Positions 52,043-59,813 of a stretch of 64,000 nt of DNA are shown here, piece after piece. Positions within the stretch are counted from its first letter, which is position 1. Every line of letters begins with the position of its first letter. The stretch comes from Oscillospiraceae bacterium (GTDB lineage: Bacteria; Bacillota; Clostridia; Oscillospirales; Oscillospiraceae), in the NCBI GenBank assembly GCA_022801715.1, contig JAAWSV010000002.1, positions 43,467-107,466 of the forward strand, read 5' to 3'. A program made the position numbers and the translations under genes. Below the pieces are notes generated by a model. It made no database searches. It was not told the DNA's origin and was given only the letters and a program-made list of their open reading frames with translations.

Positions 52043-53157
52043 TCTACTTTGACGCCGCTGCCACCACCTTCCAAAAGCCCCGGACCGTAAAGGACACGGT
52101 GCGCGCCGCCATGGACTCCATGAGCTCCCCCGGCCGGGGGAACTATCCCACCGCCGCCTTGGCGGCCAAGACACTGTTCCAGTGCCGGATGGAGCTGGGG
52201 GAGCTGTTCGGTGTGGAGAACCCGGAGCAGGTGGTCTTTACCTCCAGCGCCACACACGGGCTGAACATCGCCATCCGCTCCCTGGTCCGTCCGGGAGGAC
52301 GTGTGGTAGTCTCCGGGTACGAGCACAACGCCGTCACCCGGGTTCTCCATGCCATGGAGGGTCTGACCATCTACGTGGTCAACACGCCTCTCTTCGACGC
52401 GCCGGCCATGGTCCGGGGCTTCGAGGAGCTGGTGACCCCGGACACCGACGCGGTGATCTGCACCCACGTGTCCAACGTCTTTGGCTACCTCCTGCCCGTT
52501 GAGGAGATCGCCGGTGTCTGCCGCCGCAGCCGCGTGCCGCTGATCTTAGACGCCTCCCAATCCGCCGGATGTATCCCGATTGACCAGAGAACCTTGGGTG
52601 CGGCCTTTATCGCCATGCCCGGCCACAAGGGGCTCTACGGTCCTCAGGGCACCGGGGTGCTCCTCTGCGGCGAGGAGGGGGAGCCGCTGCTCTACGGCGG
52701 CACCGGAAGCAGCTCCCAGGACCAGCAGATGCCGGGCTTTCTCCCGGACCGCATGGAGGCCGGAACACACAACGTACCGGGGATTGCCGGACTGCTGGCC
52801 GGACTGCGCTTTGTGCGCACCACAGGTCTGGCCGCCATCCGCCACCACGGAACACGGCTCAAGGACCAGCTGCTCACCGCCCTGGAGGGGGAGGAGCGAT
52901 ACCAGGTCTTTGGCAGCCGCGACGCCGCGCTCCAGACAGGGGTGCTGTCCCTTGTACCCCGGGACGGCGACCCGGAGACGCTGTGCGAGTACCTCAGCGC
53001 AAAGGGCATCGCCCTCAGAGGCGGGCTCCACTGCGCGCCATACGCCCACCGGACCGCGGGGACTCTGGACACCGGCACCGCCCGGTTCTCTGTCTCCGCC
53101 TTCAACCGCCCCGACGAGGTGGAGCGCCTGATTGAGGCGCTGAAGAAATACAAATGA
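52039..53157 (+). CDS. Class V aminotransferase, cysteine desulfurase-like (TIGR01977-type)
   Basis: A 372-residue PLP enzyme. FTSSATHGLNIAI, EHNAVTRVL (PLP-stacking His), ILDASQSAG and AMPGHKGLYGPQGTG with the PLP Lys are intact. GLHCAPYAHRT carries the persulfide-position Cys. The group resembles SufS/CsdB but is distinct. Pairing with DUF3343 marks genomes that use selenium in molybdenum hydroxylases. Confidence 0.9.
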   Translation: MIYFDAAATTFQKPRTVKDTVRAAMDSMSSPGRGNYPTAALAAKTLFQCRMELGELFGVENPEQVVFTSSATHGLNIAIRSLVRPGGRVVVSGYEHNAVTRVLHAMEGLTIYVVNTPLFDAPAMVRGFEELVTPDTDAVICTHVSNVFGYLLPVEEIAGVCRRSRVPLILDASQSAGCIPIDQRTLGAAFIAMPGHKGLYGPQGTGVLLCGEEGEPLLYGGTGSSSQDQQMPGFLPDRMEAGTHNVPGIAGLLAGLRFVRTTGLAAIRHHGTRLKDQLLTALEGEERYQVFGSRDAALQTGVLSLVPRDGDPETLCEYLSAKGIALRGGLHCAPYAHRTAGTLDTGTARFSVSAFNRPDEVERLIEALKKYK

Positions 53158-53189
53158 TTTGGACATTCCAAAGACAATATAGAACCTTT

Positions 53190-53223
53190 GCGTGAAAGGA
53201 ACCCAAGAGGGTTCCTTTCGCGC
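53190..53223. terminator. Hairpin after the class V aminotransferase gene
   Basis: GCGTGAAAGGAACCC, loop AAGA, complement with one G-T. There is no T run, so termination would be weak or protein-dependent. Confidence 0.6.
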
Positions 53224-53279
53224 TGTCCTCCCCGCACCGAAAAATTTACAAATTGATCAAATTTAGACCGCTGTATTCC

Positions 53280-53308
53280 TTGCTTTTTTTCTGGATTTAT
53301 TATACAAT
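53280..53308 (+). promoter_or_regulatory. Promoter of cdaA-ybbR
   Basis: TTGCTT (53280-53285), 17 bases, then TACAAT (53303-53308), 41 bases ahead of the cdaA ATG. Confidence 0.68.
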
Positions 53309-53348
53309 AAAACGAATTATGAGAAGCCGTGGACAGGAGGGGCGCGCA

Positions 53349-54215
53349 ATGGAATATTTGGAAAGAGTTCTCTATTACCTCCTCAGCATGGATATTACCG
53401 ATATTGTGGATATGGCGATCATCGCCGGGCTGGTCTACCAGCTTCTGGCTTTGGTCAAAAACACCAGCTCCGAGCGGGTGCTCAAGGGCGTGCTGTTCGT
53501 GATCTTGGCGCTGTGGCTCTCCTCTGAGTGGCAGCTCAGCAGCTTGAACTTTGTTCTCAACAAGCTGGTGGAGTGGGGCGTTCTGGCCTTGGTGATCCTG
53601 TTCCAGCCGGAGATCCGGCGGATTTTGGATCAGCTGGGCGGCAGCCGCTTCTCCTTCCTGCGGGTGTTCAGCAGGCGGGAACAGGCCAGCACCATAGAGC
53701 ACGCCATCGACATCACCGCCGAGGCCTGTCAGGATATGAGCCGGGACCGCACCGGCGCCCTGATCGTCTTTGAGCGGCAGAGCAAACTGGATGACGTGCT
53801 CCGCAGCGGCACCAAGCTGGACGCGGAGCCCTCCACGGAGCTTCTGAAGAACGTGTTTTTTGTCAAGGCCCCCATGCACGACGGGGCCATGATCATCCGG
53901 GACGGCCGGGTGCTGGGGGCTGGCTGTATGCTCCCCCTCAGCCGGAATGTGAACCTCAGCCGGGACTTGGGCATGCGCCACCGGGCGGGCATCGGCATGA
54001 GTGAGAACTCCGATGCCGTGGTGGTGCTGGTCTCGGAGGAGACCGGCTCTATCTCCGTGGCGGTAGGTGGAATGCTCAAGCGCCATCTGAGCATTGAGAC
54101 GCTGCGTCTGCTCCTGTCCAACGAGCTTCTCCCCAAGGAGGAGAACCAGACGGAGAGCAAAAAGAAGTTCCAGCTCAAGGACTTGGTGAAACGGAAGAAG
54201 GAGAAGTATGAATAA
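53349..54215 (+). CDS. cdaA: Diadenylate cyclase CdaA
   Basis: A 288-residue membrane enzyme that joins two ATP into c-di-AMP. Three N-terminal helices (to about residue 90) precede the DAC domain, with the catalytic HDGAMIIRDGRVLGAGCMLPLS and GMRHRAGIG motifs. The C-terminus is a Lys-rich tail. ATG at 53349 has ACAGGAGGGG. The YbbR regulator follows and overlaps by eight bases. Confidence 0.96.
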   Translation: MEYLERVLYYLLSMDITDIVDMAIIAGLVYQLLALVKNTSSERVLKGVLFVILALWLSSEWQLSSLNFVLNKLVEWGVLALVILFQPEIRRILDQLGGSRFSFLRVFSRREQASTIEHAIDITAEACQDMSRDRTGALIVFERQSKLDDVLRSGTKLDAEPSTELLKNVFFVKAPMHDGAMIIRDGRVLGAGCMLPLSRNVNLSRDLGMRHRAGIGMSENSDAVVVLVSEETGSISVAVGGMLKRHLSIETLRLLLSNELLPKEENQTESKKKFQLKDLVKRKKEKYE

Positions 54216-55443
54216 TATCAGAAATACCAAGACGTTCCGCGTCATCCTCTCCATCCTCGTGGCGCTGATCATCTGGCTGTACGTGGAGAATATCGACCCC
54301 TCGATTATCCCCCTGCAGGTCCGGGATATCCCGGTGGAGTTCATCGGCGAGGATGACATCTTGGAAGAGCGGGGGCTGATGGTCTCCAGCGACAAGAACG
54401 TCACCGTGGACCTGACCTTGGAGGGCCAGCGGAATATGATCTCCTCCTTGGGCCGAGGGAAGGGGATTCGGATTCAGGTGGATCTCTCCGGCATCACTAC
54501 CACCGGTCAGCACAGCTTGGAGTACAACATCATCTATCCCGACAGCGTCTCCGAGCGGAACATTACGGTGGCCTCCGCCAGTCCCTACCGGGTAACGGTG
54601 GACGTGGTGGAGCTCTATAAGAAGTCAATCACTGTCCGCGGGGAGCGCACCGGCGAGGCGGCGGACGGCTACATGGCCGGGGAGATGACCTTCAGCGAGG
54701 ATACCATCTTGGTCAGCGGCGAACAGCTCTCTGTCAGCAACATCAGCCACGCCTTGGTCAGTGTGGATCTCACCGGGGCCACCGAGACGGTGAATCAGGC
54801 CGCCTCCATCCAGCTCATCGACTTCAACGGCGACGTGGTGGACAGCACCGAACTGCGCATGAGTGCCGATAGTATCAACGTGTCGGTACCCATTCTGATG
54901 ATCAAGGAGCTGCCCTTGGTGATCGACTTCGTCTCCTCTCCTGGCTCCATGGAGGCCGACATGCCCCACTCCATCACCCCCCGCACCATCACCGTGGCCG
55001 GGGACAGCAAGTCCATCAGCAAGCTGGACCAGATCGTTCTCAGCCAAGTGGTGCTCAAGGAGATCACACAGAATACCTCCTACACCGTGCCTATCCCCAT
55101 TCCGGCGGGCTCCATCAACCTCTCCGGAGAGACCACGGCCACGGTGACCATCAGCTCTATGAACCTGGAAACCAAAACCTTTACCGTGAGCAACCTCAGC
55201 TATATCAACGAGCCGGCGGGCAAAACCGTGAGCGTTGTGACCAACGAGGTGGATGTGGTCCTCCGGGGCCCAGCGGAGGAGCTGGAGACCATTGAGGACT
55301 TCAACATCCGCATTGTAGGCGACATGACCGACGTCACCGCCTCCAACGGCAACTATGCCATCCCTGCCGAGGTGTATGTGGACGGAAATGGCAAGGTAGG
55401 GGCCATCGGCACCTATCAGATCACCGTGCGGATCAGCTCATAA
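54208..55443 (+). CDS. YbbR-domain protein, CdaA regulator (CdaR)
   Basis: A 411-residue protein with one N-terminal membrane helix (about residues 10-27) and repeated YbbR domains outside the membrane (for example YRVTVDVVELYKKSITV and VTIS-type strands). CdaR modulates CdaA activity. The cdaA-cdaR-glmM order is usual, but glmM is not next here. Confidence 0.93.
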   Translation: MNNIRNTKTFRVILSILVALIIWLYVENIDPSIIPLQVRDIPVEFIGEDDILEERGLMVSSDKNVTVDLTLEGQRNMISSLGRGKGIRIQVDLSGITTTGQHSLEYNIIYPDSVSERNITVASASPYRVTVDVVELYKKSITVRGERTGEAADGYMAGEMTFSEDTILVSGEQLSVSNISHALVSVDLTGATETVNQAASIQLIDFNGDVVDSTELRMSADSINVSVPILMIKELPLVIDFVSSPGSMEADMPHSITPRTITVAGDSKSISKLDQIVLSQVVLKEITQNTSYTVPIPIPAGSINLSGETTATVTISSMNLETKTFTVSNLSYINEPAGKTVSVVTNEVDVVLRGPAEELETIEDFNIRIVGDMTDVTASNGNYAIPAEVYVDGNGKVGAIGTYQITVRISS

Positions 55444-55454
55444 GGAGGATACCC

Positions 55455-55850
55455 ATGACACAGCTTGCCACCGTGGAACAGCGATTGGAGGGAGATCGGG
55501 TCCGCATTGCCGTGGCGCGCCAATCCGCCTGCGGCCACAACTGCGAGAGCTGCGCCGGCTGCGGCGCCATGGGACAGGTGGTCCGCGCCATCGCCCACGA
55601 CCCCTTGGGTGTCAGCCCCGGGGACCGTGTCTTGGTGTACAGCGACGATAAGCCCGTCCTGCAGGCGGCGGCGCTGGTGTACCTGATGCCCATCCTGACC
55701 TTCTTTTTGAGCTACGGCCTCTCCGCCCGCCTCGATAGCCTCCTCCTGTGTGCTTTGATCACCCTCTGCGGAACGGCTTTAGGCGTAGTGCCGGCGCTTC
55801 TGCTGGACCGGCGGAGCCAAATCCGCTTTGAGATCCAAAAGCTGCTGTAG
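55455..55850 (+). CDS. SoxR-reducing system RseC family protein
   Basis: A 131-residue membrane protein. The N-terminal domain has the Cys cluster SACGHNCESCAGCGA (about residues 24-38), and two helices follow (about 70-86 and 95-113). RseC-type proteins act in membrane electron transfer, classically with Rnf-like complexes. No rnf gene is in the window. Confidence 0.9.
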   Translation: MTQLATVEQRLEGDRVRIAVARQSACGHNCESCAGCGAMGQVVRAIAHDPLGVSPGDRVLVYSDDKPVLQAAALVYLMPILTFFLSYGLSARLDSLLLCALITLCGTALGVVPALLLDRRSQIRFEIQKLL

Positions 55851-55851
55851 C

Positions 55852-56733
55852 ATGTTTGGATATGTGCGGCCCAGCCTGCACCGGCTCTCGGAGGAGGAGC
55901 GCAGGCGCTACCAGGCCCTGTACTGCGGCCTGTGCCACACCTTGGGCCAGCGCTGCGGCAGTTTGAGCCGGCTGATCCTCAACTATGATTTTACCTTTCT
56001 GGCGGCCCTGCTCTCCGGCGACACAGAGACCCAGCGGCGGCGATGCATCGCAAGCCCCCTCCGCGCCAAGGAGACGGCCTGCGAAAGCGCGGCGCTGGAT
56101 CTGGCCGCCGATGTCAGCGTAATCCTCACCTACCACAAGGTGGCCGACGACCGTATAGACGGCGGCTTCTGGCGGGGACAAGCCTGCCGCGCTGCTCAGA
56201 CCGCCTTGGGTCCGGCCTATCGAAGGGCGGCGGCTCTCCGGTCGGATTTGGATGAACGAACCCGCTTGGAGCTGGACCGTTTGCACCAGCTGGAACAGGA
56301 TAGATGTCCCTCCTTAGACGCGCCGGCGGACACCTTCGCCCTGCTTCTTCAGAGCGCGGCCATGGAGCTGGAGGAGGGGACACAGCGGCGTGTGCTGGAG
56401 CAGATGCTCTACCACTTGGGCCGGTGGATCTACTTGGTAGACGCCGTGGACGATCTCCAGGAGGACAGCGAAACCGGGGGGTATAACCCTGTGGCGCTGC
56501 GCTTCGGCCTCACTGACGGAACACTGACCAAGGAGGCGCGGGAGCGGGTAGGGGAGACCTTGGACGCCTCGATTCAGGCCATGGCGGCGGCCTATGAGCT
56601 GTGGGACTTCGGCCCTTGGTCGGCTCTGGTCCAAGCCACGGTGTACGAGGGTCTCTACTGCGTGGGACACGCCGTAATGGATGGAACATTTCATATCGCC
56701 CAAAGGCGGGGCGATAAAAAGGAGCTGCTATGA
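55852..56733 (+). CDS. DUF5685 family protein
   Basis: A 293-residue protein. FGYVRPSLHRLSEEERRRYQALYCGLCHTLGQRCG at the start and IYLVDAVDDLQEDSETGGYNP later are the family marks. The GxCHxL-type Cys/His start suggests metal or redox binding; function unknown. A DnaJ-domain gene overlaps its stop, a pairing seen in other Clostridia. Confidence 0.85.
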   Translation: MFGYVRPSLHRLSEEERRRYQALYCGLCHTLGQRCGSLSRLILNYDFTFLAALLSGDTETQRRRCIASPLRAKETACESAALDLAADVSVILTYHKVADDRIDGGFWRGQACRAAQTALGPAYRRAAALRSDLDERTRLELDRLHQLEQDRCPSLDAPADTFALLLQSAAMELEEGTQRRVLEQMLYHLGRWIYLVDAVDDLQEDSETGGYNPVALRFGLTDGTLTKEARERVGETLDASIQAMAAAYELWDFGPWSALVQATVYEGLYCVGHAVMDGTFHIAQRRGDKKELL

Positions 56734-57416
56734 CCGATCCCTACAGAGTGCTGAATATCCCTCCCACCGCCACTGACGAGGAGGTGAAAAAGGCCTACCG
56801 GGAGCTGGCACGAAAATACCACCCGGACAACTACAACAACAATCCCTTGGCTGATCTGGCCCAGGAGAAGATGAAAGAGATCAACGAGGCCTACGACACC
56901 ATCACCAAGCTGCGCAGCGGACAGGGCGGCTCCTGCGGCACCGGACCCAGAAGGCCCTACGGCGGCCAGAGTGCCTATGGCAGTCAGAGTGCCTACAGCT
57001 GGACATACACCTCCTCCGCCCGCCGGGAGGAGAACGACAGGGAGAAGAGCGCCGCCTTTCGACAGGTCCGGGCCGCCATCGACCGGGGGGATCTGAGTGC
57101 GGCGGAGCACGTTTTGGAGATCATCAGCGACCGGGGCGGGGAGTGGTACTTTCTCAAGGGCGTAATCTACTGCCGCCGCGGCTGGCTGGAGGAAGGGCTG
57201 CGCTGCTGCGAGACCGCCTGCCGGCTCTCCCCGGAAAATATGGAGTATCGTCAGCTTTTGGAGCAGCTGCGCAGCCGCACACAGAGGGCCTACCGCCCGG
57301 TAGGCTATCCCCCGGTATTCACCACAAGCTGCGTGGACACCGGCTTTTGCCGCTGGATGCTGTGCAGCTACTGCTGCTGCAACTGCTGCAGCCTGTGCAG
57401 CCTCAGCCACTTTTAG
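56730..57416 (+). CDS. DnaJ-domain protein with Cys-rich tail
   Basis: A 228-residue protein. Residues 1-62 form a J domain with the HPD tripeptide (KYHPDNY), which would stimulate a DnaK. A Gly/Ser/Tyr linker and a TPR-like helical part (about 108-185) follow. The last 20 residues hold nine Cys among small and aromatic residues (CSYCCCNCCSLCSLSHF). No Gly/Phe or zinc-finger regions of true DnaJ are present. Confidence 0.88.
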   Translation: MTDPYRVLNIPPTATDEEVKKAYRELARKYHPDNYNNNPLADLAQEKMKEINEAYDTITKLRSGQGGSCGTGPRRPYGGQSAYGSQSAYSWTYTSSARREENDREKSAAFRQVRAAIDRGDLSAAEHVLEIISDRGGEWYFLKGVIYCRRGWLEEGLRCCETACRLSPENMEYRQLLEQLRSRTQRAYRPVGYPPVFTTSCVDTGFCRWMLCSYCCCNCCSLCSLSHF

Positions 57417-57512
57417 AGGCCGCGGCCCTTGGTGCACCGTTTTTTTGACAGAAATGGCGTCATAACCGATAGGGATTGGGAGTATGGAGTATAAGGAAAG
57501 GAACAGGGTGCT

Positions 57513-58391
57513 ATGATCAAAAGCATGACCGGCTATGGCCGGGCCAGAGAGACGATCAACGGTCGGGACATCACCGTGGAGCTGCGCAGCGTCAATAACC
57601 GCTACTTGGACTGCACCGTCAAGATGCCGCGGATGTACATTTTTGCTGAGGACGCCGTCAAAACCGTGGTACAGCAGTCGATATCCCGCGGAAAGGTGGA
57701 TGTATTCATCACCATCGACGCTACCGAGGCCGAGCAGGGTATGGTGTCGGTGAACCTGCCGCTGGCCAAGGGGTACCTAGAGGCCATCCGTCAAGCGGGC
57801 GCTGAGCTGGGCCTGTCGGAGGATATCACCGCCAGAGAGCTGGTCCGTTTCCCTGACGTGCTCACCGTCACCAAGGCGGAGGAGGATTTGGATTCCCTCA
57901 GCGCCGCCATCTGCGCCGTGCTCCGTGCCGCCATTGTGAGCTATCAGCAGATGCGGCAAAAGGAGGGGGAGCGGCTTCGCGCGGACATCGAGGGGCGCTT
58001 GGATACCATCGAGGTGCTGACTGCCGAGGTGGAGGCCCGCTCGCCCCAGACGGTGGCGGAGTACCGGGAGAAGCTTCTCAGCCGGATGCAGGAGGTGCTG
58101 GGCAGCACCACCATTGACGAAGCCCGGATTCTCACCGAGGCGGCCATCTTTGCCGACAAGGTTGCCGTGGACGAGGAGACTGTCCGCCTGCGCAGCCACC
58201 TCGCCCAGCTGCGGGAGATGCTTCAGAGTGATGAACCCATAGGCCGGAAGCTGGACTTTTTGATTCAGGAGGTCAACCGGGAGTCCAACACCATCGGCTC
58301 AAAGTGCAGTGACGTGGAGATCACCAAAAAGGTGGTGGCCCTGAAGGCCGAGGTGGAGAAGATCCGGGAGCAGGTCCAGAACATCGAGTAG
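57513..58391 (+). CDS. yicC: YicC family endoribonuclease
   Basis: A 292-residue protein. It begins [32 protein letters not shown], the YicC signature, and ends [36 protein letters not shown]. coli YicC is an RNase that targets small RNAs. It leads the conserved yicC-remA-gmk-rpoZ-priA-def-fmt run. Confidence 0.95.
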   Translation: MIKSMTGYGRARETINGRDITVELRSVNNRYLDCTVKMPRMYIFAEDAVKTVVQQSISRGKVDVFITIDATEAEQGMVSVNLPLAKGYLEAIRQAGAELGLSEDITARELVRFPDVLTVTKAEEDLDSLSAAICAVLRAAIVSYQQMRQKEGERLRADIEGRLDTIEVLTAEVEARSPQTVAEYREKLLSRMQEVLGSTTIDEARILTEAAIFADKVAVDEETVRLRSHLAQLREMLQSDEPIGRKLDFLIQEVNRESNTIGSKCSDVEITKKVVALKAEVEKIREQVQNIE

Positions 58392-58404
58392 GATGGAAAT
58401 CGCT

Positions 58405-58674
58405 ATGGAGCTTGTAAACATCGGTTACGGCAACCTGATCTCCGCCCGGCGTCTGATTGCCGTGGTGAGTCCGGACTCCGCCCCCATCAAGCGGATGATT
58501 ACCGAGGCCCGGGAGCGGAGTATGCTCATCGACGCCACCTTCGGGCGCAAGACCCGGACGGTGCTCATTATGGACAGCGACCACATTGTGCTCTCCGGCA
58601 TTGCGCTGGAGAAGCTGGCGCCCCGCTTTGGTCTGGAGCCGGCGGAGCTGACGGAGGACGAGGAAGATGGCTAA
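58405..58674 (+). CDS. remA: Extracellular matrix regulator RemA-like (DUF370)
   Basis: An 89-residue protein with [28 protein letters not shown] and [23 protein letters not shown]. RemA is a ring-forming DNA-binding protein that activates matrix genes in Bacillus; targets here are unknown. ATG at 58405 is chosen over 58393 because family members begin just before LVNIG. Confidence 0.94.
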   Translation: MELVNIGYGNLISARRLIAVVSPDSAPIKRMITEARERSMLIDATFGRKTRTVLIMDSDHIVLSGIALEKLAPRFGLEPAELTEDEEDG

Positions 58675-59275
58675 GGGTATGACATTTATCATCGCCGGCC
58701 CCTCCGGGGTGGGCAAGGGCAGCGTGATCAAAAAGGTATTTGAGAGTGGCCGGAAGCTGTACTTCTCCGTCTCCGCCACCACCAGAGCCCCCCGGCCCGG
58801 CGAGCGGGACGGGGTGGACTACCACTTCATCTCCTACGAGCAGTTTCAAAGCTGGATCGCGGAGGGGGCCTTTTTGGAGCACGCGGAGTTCGTGGGCAAC
58901 TGCTACGGCACCCCCAAGCGGTATGTGGACGAGGCCATGGACCGGGGGGAGGACGTCATTTTGGATATCGAGGTGCAGGGGGCGGAGCAGATCCACCGCC
59001 TGCGGCCGGAGGCAGTGCGCATCTTCTTGGCCCCCCCCTCTTGGGCGGAGCTCCGCCGCCGGCTCACCGGCCGGGGCACCGAGTCCGAGGAGAAGGTGGA
59101 GAAGCGCCTCCAGCGCAGCCGGGAGGAGTTCCAGGTGGCGCGGGAATACGACTACCTGGTGGTCAACGACAACTTGGAGCAGGCGGCGGCAGAGGTGCTG
59201 GCCATCATCGCCGCCAGCCACTGCCGGGCGGAGGATCGCTACGAGGCGGTCCGCCGGACACTGGAGGCACAATAG
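58667..59275 (+). CDS. gmk: Guanylate kinase
   Basis: A 202-residue kinase of GMP. The P-loop is [35 protein letters not shown] and the GMP-binding region with [12 protein letters not shown] are intact; the lid and [12 protein letters not shown] follow. It overlaps remA by eight bases. Confidence 0.97.
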   Translation: MAKGMTFIIAGPSGVGKGSVIKKVFESGRKLYFSVSATTRAPRPGERDGVDYHFISYEQFQSWIAEGAFLEHAEFVGNCYGTPKRYVDEAMDRGEDVILDIEVQGAEQIHRLRPEAVRIFLAPPSWAELRRRLTGRGTESEEKVEKRLQRSREEFQVAREYDYLVVNDNLEQAAAEVLAIIAASHCRAEDRYEAVRRTLEAQ

Positions 59276-59363
59276 CCGTCGTCTGGTCTGCGGCGCGCAA
59301 AAAAATCGCGTATTCCCGGGGGAATCCCGGAGAAACTATATATGGAAGGGAAGGATCGCATTT

Positions 59364-59585
59364 ATGATGCTCTATCCTGCAATGAACAAGCTGACAGCAA
59401 ACGTACCAAACCGCTATCTCTTAGTCAACGTGGTGGCCCGTCGGGCCCGCCAGATTGCCCAGCGGGCGGAGGACTACGGTGAGAAGCTGTCAGAGAAGCC
59501 TGTGACCAGTTCCATCAAGGAGGTGGCCGACGGCAGCATCAGCGTAGCCGCGGCGGATGTGGCGATTAAAGACGTTGAGGCCTAA
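59364..59585 (+). CDS. rpoZ: DNA-directed RNA polymerase subunit omega
   Basis: A 73-residue subunit with NRYLLVNVVARRARQIAQRAED, the omega core that latches the beta-prime subunit. The start is ATG at 59364 (a second ATG is next). Placement between gmk and priA is usual. Confidence 0.92.
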   Translation: MMLYPAMNKLTANVPNRYLLVNVVARRARQIAQRAEDYGEKLSEKPVTSSIKEVADGSISVAAADVAIKDVEA

Positions 59586-59590
59586 CGGCC

Positions 59591-59618
59591 TCGCGTGAAA
59601 TCTGTGGATTTCACGCGA
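59591..59618. repeat. 12-bp palindrome with AAATCTGTGGATTT tip, copy 2
   Basis: TCGCGTGAAATC (59591-59602), loop TGTG, exact complement (59607-59618). It begins five bases after the rpoZ stop. It shares its tip with 48690-48723. Confidence 0.75.
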
Positions 59619-59680
59619 AAGGGCTTGCAGCCGCCTGCGTCGCACTCGCTTGCGTTCGCACACTTGTCGGCTGAGAAGAA

Positions 59681-59711
59681 CTTTTTCCGGAAACGCGGTT
59701 TTCGGAAAAAG
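59681..59711. repeat. GCG-loop palindrome, copy 2
   Basis: CTTTTTCCGGAAAC (59681-59694), loop GCG, then its complement with one G-T to 59711. It shares T-run, CCG and the GCG loop with 2656-2686. Two further small hairpins follow (TTTTGCACC/GGTGCAAA and GGCGGC/GCCGCC) before priA. Confidence 0.72.
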
Positions 59712-59813
59712 CGATTTGAATTTTTTGCACCGGAGGTGCAAACTCCTGCGGAGGGCTGGCGGCAAAGCCGCCGGGGTGCTGCGGGAAATAGGAATAGGGA
59801 AGGGGGCGGTGGT

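Noticed and set aside
59595..59813. N-terminal extension of PriA from a GTG at 59595
   Set aside because: It would translate two palindromes into basic, low-quality sequence. The ribosome site and the family start support 59814 or 59820.
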